The translations under genes and the position numbers were made by a program. Positions 7,446 to 16,400 of a stretch of 16,912 bases of DNA are shown piece after piece. The DNA lies in contig CAZCJA010000052.1 of NCBI GenBank assembly GCA_964499015.1, positions 1-16,912 of the forward strand, read 5' to 3'. The stretch's first letter is position 1; each line of letters opens with the position of its first letter. This DNA is from CAZCJA01 sp964499015. GTDB taxonomy: Bacteria > Elusimicrobiota > Elusimicrobia > F11. The notes below the pieces were generated by a model. That model saw only the letters and a program-made list of their open reading frames with translations. It was not told where the DNA came from and searched no databases.

Positions 7446-10400
7446 ATGAGCCCACGCCGGAAAACACTGAGAAAAATGCTGGCCGTTTTTATGACGGTCA
7501 TCCATGTGAACACGCAGGTCGTGTTCGCCGGCGCGCCTTTTCAGATCAACCCCATCGCCGGGCTCGATAACCTCGGCCTGAAAACCCTCCGCCTGAAGGC
7601 GTATTCCGCCGCGAAGCACGTGTACGAGCAAGGACTTAAAACAGGAAAGATCGTTTTCCACGCGTTCCCATACGGCCAGCTTCTGGATCCGCGCGGCCGC
7701 ACCGATTTGCCGGAAGAATCCACGATCGCTCCGCAGCGCTTGGGCGAGCAGGAAGAGAAACAGCTGTCGGTCCTCCGCCAGATGGAAGAGCTGGAAATTT
7801 TCCAAGTCGAAACATTCCAGAACCGCCCGAAGCTTCCGGGTTCGAGCGCCGACATTTTGGACAGCATGTCCACGTATCAGCTGAACACGACCATCAACCG
7901 CGAAATGCGCCGCGTACAGGAAGACCGCTTGAAGAGCGCGGCCCAGATTGAGCAGGAAATCGAAGACATGCGCCGCGCGATCAATGGGGCGGGCGGCTCG
8001 ATGCGCCGCCAGCTGGACGGATCGCGCTGGTTCTTCATACACGGACTTTTGGTTTCGATTCGCGGCCAGCGCTACAGAGACGGAAACGGCAATTTAACGA
8101 CCGTCGACACGCGCCGTATCAAATACGACAAGGAAAAACGCCTGCAGCGCGGCTACACGCGCACCACCACCGACGCCCAAGGCAACGTCAATATTTCCGT
8201 CCGCACCGACATCGTCTACACGGCGGAGTCGAACGAACACGGCAACCAGATCGTGGTGTCGTACAAAGACACCAACGCGGACGCCAACGGCAACGTCACG
8301 GTCATCGAACGTTCCAACATCGAATATTTGGCCGGTCCAGAGCTCGAGAAGAAACAGCGCGGCCAGTACGTGACCTCCTACGACGAAATCGAGACCGACC
8401 AATTCGGCAACAAAACCACGCGCCGCTGGGAAAACGGCACGTACATTAAACTCGGCGACAACTATTACCTCACCAACTACGATATCACCGAGACCGACGC
8501 CGACAACAACCGCACGCTTATTGCATGGCGCGGCGGCACCTACGTGCACAACCCGCACTATCAGGAATTGAAAACCATCAACACCACGCGCCAGGAATAC
8601 CTGCTCACCTCCTACACCCAGCAGGTGACCAGCGCCAACGGCCTCGTGCACACGGAAATTTGGCGGGGTGCGGTGTACGACGAGCGCGACAACTTGGTCG
8701 CGTTCGACCAAACCAACACCAACCCGACCAACACGCTACCGACCGAAATCCGTTTCCGCAACGGCACCTATGATAAATACGGCCGCCAGTACGGCTTCGA
8801 ACGTACCGAGACCACCGCCGACGGCGTGAGCGTGAAAATCACGCGGCTCGAAACGGGCTACAACAAAATCGGCGATGTCATCTCCAGCTCCGAACTGATT
8901 TCCGGCGCGGGCAACTATTTGGTTCGCACCGACCGCTACGGCATCGAATACAACCGCAAACGCCAGCAGATCGCGTACCGCGAAACGCTGCTGGATCAAG
9001 CGGGCGGTTTGATTGAAAAAACCTGGTCGGCCCTGCAGGCGGGCTTGAACAAGGAAGCGATCGCGAATTTTGGCGAGAAAGGCTACGACGCGCGCGGCCG
9101 CCTGATCGGCTACGAAGAAACCATGACCACCGACGGCATCACCGAACGGCGCCTCACCAACAACATTACGTTTGACACCCGCGGCGCGCGGGCGAGTTCG
9201 CTCGAAACCACCAACACCACCGGCAAACTCGACGGCGTCGACATCGATGTCACGCATGTGGTCGAAACCAAACGCCTCGACACCGATTGCGAGGGCGGCG
9301 ACTGCAGCGCGGTGAACGCGCAGGTGATCGCCTATCAGGACGAGGTGTTGGATTGGGGCAAAGACAACAAGACGGGTCTTTTGCTGCGCGACTTGAAGAT
9401 CATGGTCATGCGCAGCGAAATCACGACCAGCGGCTATTTCGAAGAACGCGTCACCACCGGCGGCGACAAGCGCGCCGAAGCGGGACAGGATGCCAGCGAC
9501 ACGTTGAACGCGCGCACCACCGTTCGCCAGACCGGCACGATTTACGACGGCTCCAACCGCGTGCACAGCTACGACCAGGTCGCAACCGAGGTGCAGGACG
9601 CGGGCCGCGAAAAAGTCACCACCAGTCATTTCTCCGATCTTCTCTATGATCCGGCGGGCCGCCTTCTGCATTCGAAGGAAGTCGGCGTGGTCGGTTTTCC
9701 GGACGGCCGCACGCCGCCGTACAACATCGAAACCGTCCGCGACAGCATTTCCTATGACGCGTTCGACCGCGTGGCCGGCGTGGTCACCACGTCGCGCACC
9801 ATCACCCAAAACACCGATATCGACGGCACCGACATCACCACCGTCGCCAACCGCAGCCGCATCCGCTACAACGGCATGGGCGACGTGGCCCGTTATCGCG
9901 AAGCGGTGGTCTCCAGCGCCTCGCCGAATTTAACGGAAACCACCGATTGGCAGGGCAAGATGTACAACGTGCTTGGCCAGCTGTTCCATTCCGTTCAGAC
10001 GGAGCGTTCCACCGGCACCGACGAAGACGGTTATGTGATCGACAGCTCGCGCACGACCGAGACCACCGGCATGGACTACGACGATCAGAACCGCTTGGTC
10101 GGCTTTACCGAAGAAATCCGCGGTTCCGACGCCACCGGCGTGGTCACGACGCGGGTCGTGGACGACATCGTTTACGACAGCCGCGAGCATCAATTGATTT
10201 TGTCCGAAAAAACAACGCGCACCGGCCCGGGCATGAACGAGGAAACCATCGTCACCCGCACCGTGGACGACATCGATTCCAGCGGCATCATTCGCGCGTA
10301 CACCGAAACGACCGAGAACCCGGACGACAGCGTGGTCACCAACGAAAACACCGAACTTGTTTGGACCGACTGGGGCTTGAACGACCAGATCCGCTCGCGA

Positions 10401-13400
10401 ACGACGCGCAGCCATTCCTCCGACACCAGCGCGGTGGTCACGCTCACCGATTATGAAGCGCGCTTCGACATCACGGGCCGTGTGATCGAAGTGAATGAAG
10501 AGGTGGACCGCTCGGGCGGCGGCCTCGACATCGAGACGTCCCGCACCATTGTGAACACCTACAACCGCCTCGGCCAGGTCCGCCTGCGGCATGAAATTTC
10601 CGAAACCGCTGGGGTGCGGACGGAGACCCGTCTGACCACCTCATATGATAAGGAGGGACGTTCGCAGGACTCCACCGAGGTCGTGACGACCTCCGGCAAA
10701 CTCCCCAACGGCGACGATTATGAGCGGGTCCAGACCACGGTCACCAGCGGCACCGCGTACGACACGGTCACCGGCCGCATCACCGGCTACATTCAAGACG
10801 TCAGCCTGTCCGAAAGTCCCGATTTGACCACGCGCACCACGCGCACCGGGATCACCTACAACCCGGTCGGTCAGCAAACCGGCTACCGCGACACGTTCCA
10901 TGAAAAGAGCGTGAACGACGAGCTTGACCACGTTTACACCACGATTCGTTCCGATATTCGCTACAGCCTGGGCCGCGCGATCCACTTTGTGGACGAAACG
11001 TTCGACGGCACCACAAAAGAAGACGATGAACTGACGCGCCAGGTCACCGTCGACACGACCTACGACAACACCAACGGCCTGGCCACCGAAGTCAAACGCG
11101 TCGAGCGGGAAATGGGCGACGAGATCGACCATGTCCGCGAGACCATCAAAACCATTATCGATTACACCGATCAGGGATTGGAGACCAATTATAAGGAGAC
11201 CATCACCGATAGCTTGACCCCGAACGTTGTGGAGACCATCACGCGCTCCGGCGTCGTGATCACCAATAACATGCTCGACACCTACACCGAGGAATCGGTG
11301 AAAGTGAACGCGACCGCCGGCTGGACGCACACGACCCGGAACGAACACACGGAACTTGGCTACGACGCCTTCGCCCGCTTGGTGAAAGATGTGACCATTG
11401 AGACCGATACCTTCGGCGTCCGCACCGACCGCACGCACACACAGACTTTCAACGCCTTCGGCCGCATCGGTTCGACCAGCGACAGCACGCGCCGCCAGGC
11501 CGCCGACATCGATTTGATCACGATGGTTAACCGCAACGACATTCGCTACACCAAACGCGGTCAACAAAAGTCCTACACGGAAACGCAGCTTTCGAATGAA
11601 CGCCCGGACGTGGTGACCACGGTGTTGTGGGAAGCCCGCGGCGGCACCCGCGAGGGTTACAACAATTACGATCAATTGACCGGTTTCCGCCAGGTGGAAA
11701 CGCGCAAAGGCCCGACGCTGAACCAAACGATTATCACCGATCGCAGCGGCACCGAATACACCGAACTCGGCCAGATCGAAAAATACACCGAGGACCGAAA
11801 CGACAGCGCCGCGCTCGATTTAAATGAGCACACGGTATGGGAAGGGCAGTACGACGTCGACAACAACGTCCGCGAATACGATCTGACCACGCGCCGCCAG
11901 GACATTTCGCAGAACGGCGCTCTGCTCGACGTGACCACGCGTCAGGAATTCCGCGGTCTTATTTACGATGAACACAGCCGCCTGACGGCCTCGCAAGTAA
12001 CGTCGCATGAAACCGGCGGCGGATTGAACAACACAACGCGCGAAAATCGCACGGGCATCGGTTACGACATTCACGGCCGCCAACTCGGCTACACACTGGA
12101 ATCGTTCGACGGCTACAACAATAAAACCACCACCGTGCGCAGCGGCGTCGCCTACGACAAACAAAACCATTTGCTCCGCTACACGGAAAATTCCAACGAG
12201 CCGGATTACGACGAACTCGATACGACCACGGCGACGCGTTTGGTCACGTGGGAAGCCAGCGGCTACAACAGTGAGGGCCAATTGCTCGGCTTCACGCGCA
12301 GCGATAAAGAGACCGTGAATGATGAGTCCGGCGTGCGCCATATTAATAAGGACGTGACGCGCACCAAGACGACGTACAACGCCGATGGTTCCGAGGCCGG
12401 CTATCATGAAGAAGGCCGCGAATATTGGCCGGAAGACCAAGGGGAAACGCTCACCACCGTTGACCGTTCGAAGATCAAAAACAATTCGTTGGGCCAGTTG
12501 ATGTCGTGGACCGAGAACGGCACCACGACCACGCTGCAGAACAACATCATGCTGCGCAACATGGGCCTCAACACCAATTGGGAAGCCACCGGCTACGCGC
12601 GGAACGGCCGTCTCGCCGGTTATCGTCAGAGCATCGTGAGCGACTCGCTGCAGGAAGTGTTCCGCACCACCGAGATCACCGAATGGACGGCCGATTCGTT
12701 CAACGCCCAGGGCACGGTGCTCACCTTCACGCAGAATGTGAAGCGCTTCGGCACCAACCAGGCGACCATTGAGATTCCGGAGAACTGGTACCAATTTACG
12801 GAGTTGCAGAAAGCCGAATATCTCTCCAGCTTTTACTATGTCCTTGCCGACGGACGCGTGGTGTCGTGGCGCGATCTGCCGTCGGACGCGCGGGTGGATT
12901 TGGTTGCGGTGGGCCGCACCAACAAGCTCGCCGGCACCGACACGGTTTTGCGCAACATGCAGGTGCGCATTTTGCTCGACACGGTGGCGATCACCGAGCG
13001 AAAACGCACGCAGCTGAACACCAAGGGTCTGGCCGAGCAGTACGACGAGCTTGTCACCGAGAACAATTTGAAGACCTACCGCGAATGGGAAGGTTTGGGC
13101 TTTAACGCGCGCGGCCAGGCGCTGAAGACAAAAGAGTTCACTCGCGGGCCGACCGGCGAAGAGACCAATTCCGAACGCGACGCGATTACCTACGACCTGC
13201 GCAACCGCACCCTTTCCTACAGCGAAGTTTCCACCACCAACCAATCCGACATCAAAACCACCCAGAACGTTTCGATGAAGTACGACGCGCTGGGCCGCCT
13301 GACCGACCAAAACCGTTTTGTTAACGAAAAATCGCAGCGCACCGGCGGCATCGACCGCACGTTCACGATTGTTCTGCGCGGCGTGACCTACGACCGCTAC

Positions 13401-16400
13401 GACCGTCAGACCGGTTTCGACCAAATCCAATTCGACGGCAGCGCGATTGTGGTCGATGGAAATCCATTCCGCTGGGACAATTTGTTCGGCGCGGGCGCGA
13501 GTTTGAGCGCGGCCAACCGCCAGCTGATGCTGAACGGCAAAGCGCTGGCCGATCAGTTGGTCAGCGTCACGCAGATGCGCGGCATCCATTACGATTTGGG
13601 CGGCAGCCAGGCCGGGTTCCTGCGCTCGGAAAAACAAGCGGGCAAGTCGGGCGCGGAAATCATCGAGACCGTGCAGACCACCGCGCGGTCCGGCACGCAG
13701 TACTACACCGTCGGCAATCAAGCGGGCTTGGCCAGCGGCTACAAAGAAATCACCAAAGGCAACTCAACGGATTTGCAGACCGTGGCCCAGACGGCGGGCA
13801 TTCAATATGAAATGGGCCGCCAGGCGAGCTTGTCGGTCCAGGCCCAGCAGATTGGGGAAGCCCTGGTGGATGGCGACGTAAAGGAAATCAACCGCCAGAC
13901 GCAGACGCTGCGCCACAACATCAAATACAACGAGGCGGGCATTCAGGAATCCTCGATCGAGGACACGGTCGAAAACGGCCTGCGCACGACCACGATCAAC
14001 CGCGTGCGCGCGCACGACGAACGCGGCCGCGCGCTGGAAACCGAAACCACCTCCATTGTTGAAGGGGAAATTTACCGCACCGCCTACTTCTTTGAAGGCC
14101 GCGAGCTCGATCCCCTCGCGCTGGCCGACGTTCTGGAAGCCAATCCCGGCATGCCGCTCGATCAGTACATCACCGAGGCGCAGGTGCCGCACCGCGTCAG
14201 CGAAATCACGACCTCGGTCCGTAAAAACATCGTTTACGACTCTCTCGACCGCCAGACGTCTTACAACGAAGACATTTTGAGCCCGGGCGGTGTCCGCTCG
14301 ATGGTGAAGACCGACAACATCACCTTCGACATGGTCGGCCGCCAGACCGGCAACCGCACGGTCACGCAGACCGAAGGCTGGAGCCTGACCTATTACCTGG
14401 ACGGCGTCGAACTCAACCCCGAGGCGCTGATCGCGCTTTTGGAAACGGAAGGCCTGTCGCTGTGGGAAGGGCTGGCCACCAGCCGCGTCACCACCTCGCG
14501 CAAACGCACCGCGCTCTCCAAGCCGCGCGAAACCGTGCGCTCAAACGTCCGCTACGACCAGAACGGCAACGCCGCCTATTATAAGGAGCAAACCACCGAC
14601 GTCGACGCGGGCCTTTTTAACCAAGAGACGGTGGTTATTCAGGAATACAACGAATTCAACAAAGTGCACCGCCAATTGAGCACCGTGGTGTCGGAAACCG
14701 GCGTGGTCGGTTTGGACAACACGCGCGACACCCAAGGCCGCTCGGAGACCGTCACCGCGCTGGTTTACACCTACGACGCGCAAGGTAATCTGACCGGCGG
14801 GGCGTCGGATTCCGAAACGCTTTCCGAAGATTTCCTGACCGGCGCGATGACCCGCGCAAAATCGAGAGACGTGCTGACGATGATCGGCTCGCAGGCGCGC
14901 AGCGTGCTCTCCGAAATCAACTCGATGACGATGAACAAAGATTTCACCACCACCGAAAGCAACACGGTGCGCATCAACCATTACAACACCTGGGACGGCA
15001 CGGTGCTGGCCTCCTACGAAATCGGCAACTCCGTGACGCGCGACCCGGTGGCGAAGACCGTGACCAGCACCACCTCGCGGCAGATCTCGGCGCAAGTCGG
15101 CGGCGAATCCAAATCCATTTTCTCGTTGAACGACAGCGTCAGCACGTCGCCCGACGGTTCCACGCGCGCCTCGGTTTCCTCGGTTGTGAATCGCTACGGC
15201 CCCGACGGCCACATGATCGATGCCTCCGGTTTTGAAACGAGCGTGTCCAACGACGGCTTCGACAATTTGACGGAAAGCCAATCGCGCCAGAGCTTCACCG
15301 CCATCGGCGATCGCGCGCGCTTGCTGAAAGCGGAAACCTCCTCCGTCACGCGCCGCCTGGACGGCAGCGAAAACAGCAACCAAAGCACGCTCACCTACAC
15401 GTTGGACGGAAACCGCACCGGCCGCGTGATCCGCGCCGATGAAGACGGCACGTTCACCAACCGTGAAAAAGTGATCACCACGGACGAGAGCGGCAACATC
15501 ATCAACGAAGGATTCATCGAATCAAGCGGCGTGACGCACAACGATTACGACCGCGTGGTCTTCAACGAAGTGCGCCTGACGCACAGCCGCGCCGAAACCA
15601 CCAACTCGGTCCGTGCCGACGGCACCTCCACCACCGACGTGCGCAACACGGATTACACCTATGACGCGCTCGGCCGTTTAAGTTTGGCGACCGGGGACAG
15701 CACAGCGACGACGCGCGCGTTCGACGAGAAGAACAATCTTTACAGCCTCACCACGACCGAGACCGACAACACCTACGAAATCATCAACAACCAGGCGCGT
15801 GTGAAACGGTCTCTGACCATCAGCGACACCGTGAACCAGCTGGCCGGGGACCGCTCGACGAGCCACCAGGAAACGACCGTCGACTATGTTAACGATATGA
15901 GCACCGGCCGTCTGATTTCGGCCTCGGGCAGCGGCACCTTTAATAATAAGGAGTGGGGAATCCTCAATTCCGATAACCCTTCCGTCACGGGCGAAGTCAG
16001 CACGACGGTGGGTGGGATCACGCAGGAATACGCGGTCGTGCGCGGCGAAGTGAAGCTGATCAAGAGCATGTCCTGGAGCACGGTGACCAACAAAGACGGT
16101 TCCACGGTGGTCATCACCGAGGCCGACCCGAGCGTCACCATCAACAGATACAACGATTTGGGCCAGTTGACCGGCTCCGTCACCACCAGCCGCTCCGTTT
16201 CGAACGAACCCGGCAGCCGGACGGAAACGCTTTCCACGCAAACCTCCATCGTGGTGATGGGCGAATCGCGCGCGTTGAAAAACATTTCCAACTCCAAAAC
16301 CACGCAGTTGAAAGACGACGGCACCCCGCTCGGCGGCCTGGCCGGCGTCGATGAGGCCTCGATTTCGTATCAGACCATGACCGTCACCTACGAATACGAT

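Noticed and set aside
8094..11726. Further long minus-strand frames at 8094-8711, 8736-9809, 9930-10592 and 10641-11726
   Set aside because: Same cause: mirror frames of the repeat protein. They are Val/Ala/Gly-rich with no recognisable domains, and all lie in one antisense phase.
11820..13721. 633-codon open frame on the minus strand
   Set aside because: It is antisense to the giant gene. The sense frame is continuous for over 3155 codons with a signal peptide and repeats; the antisense product has no motif, and its openness follows from the GC-rich, Thr/Asp/Arg-rich sense coding.
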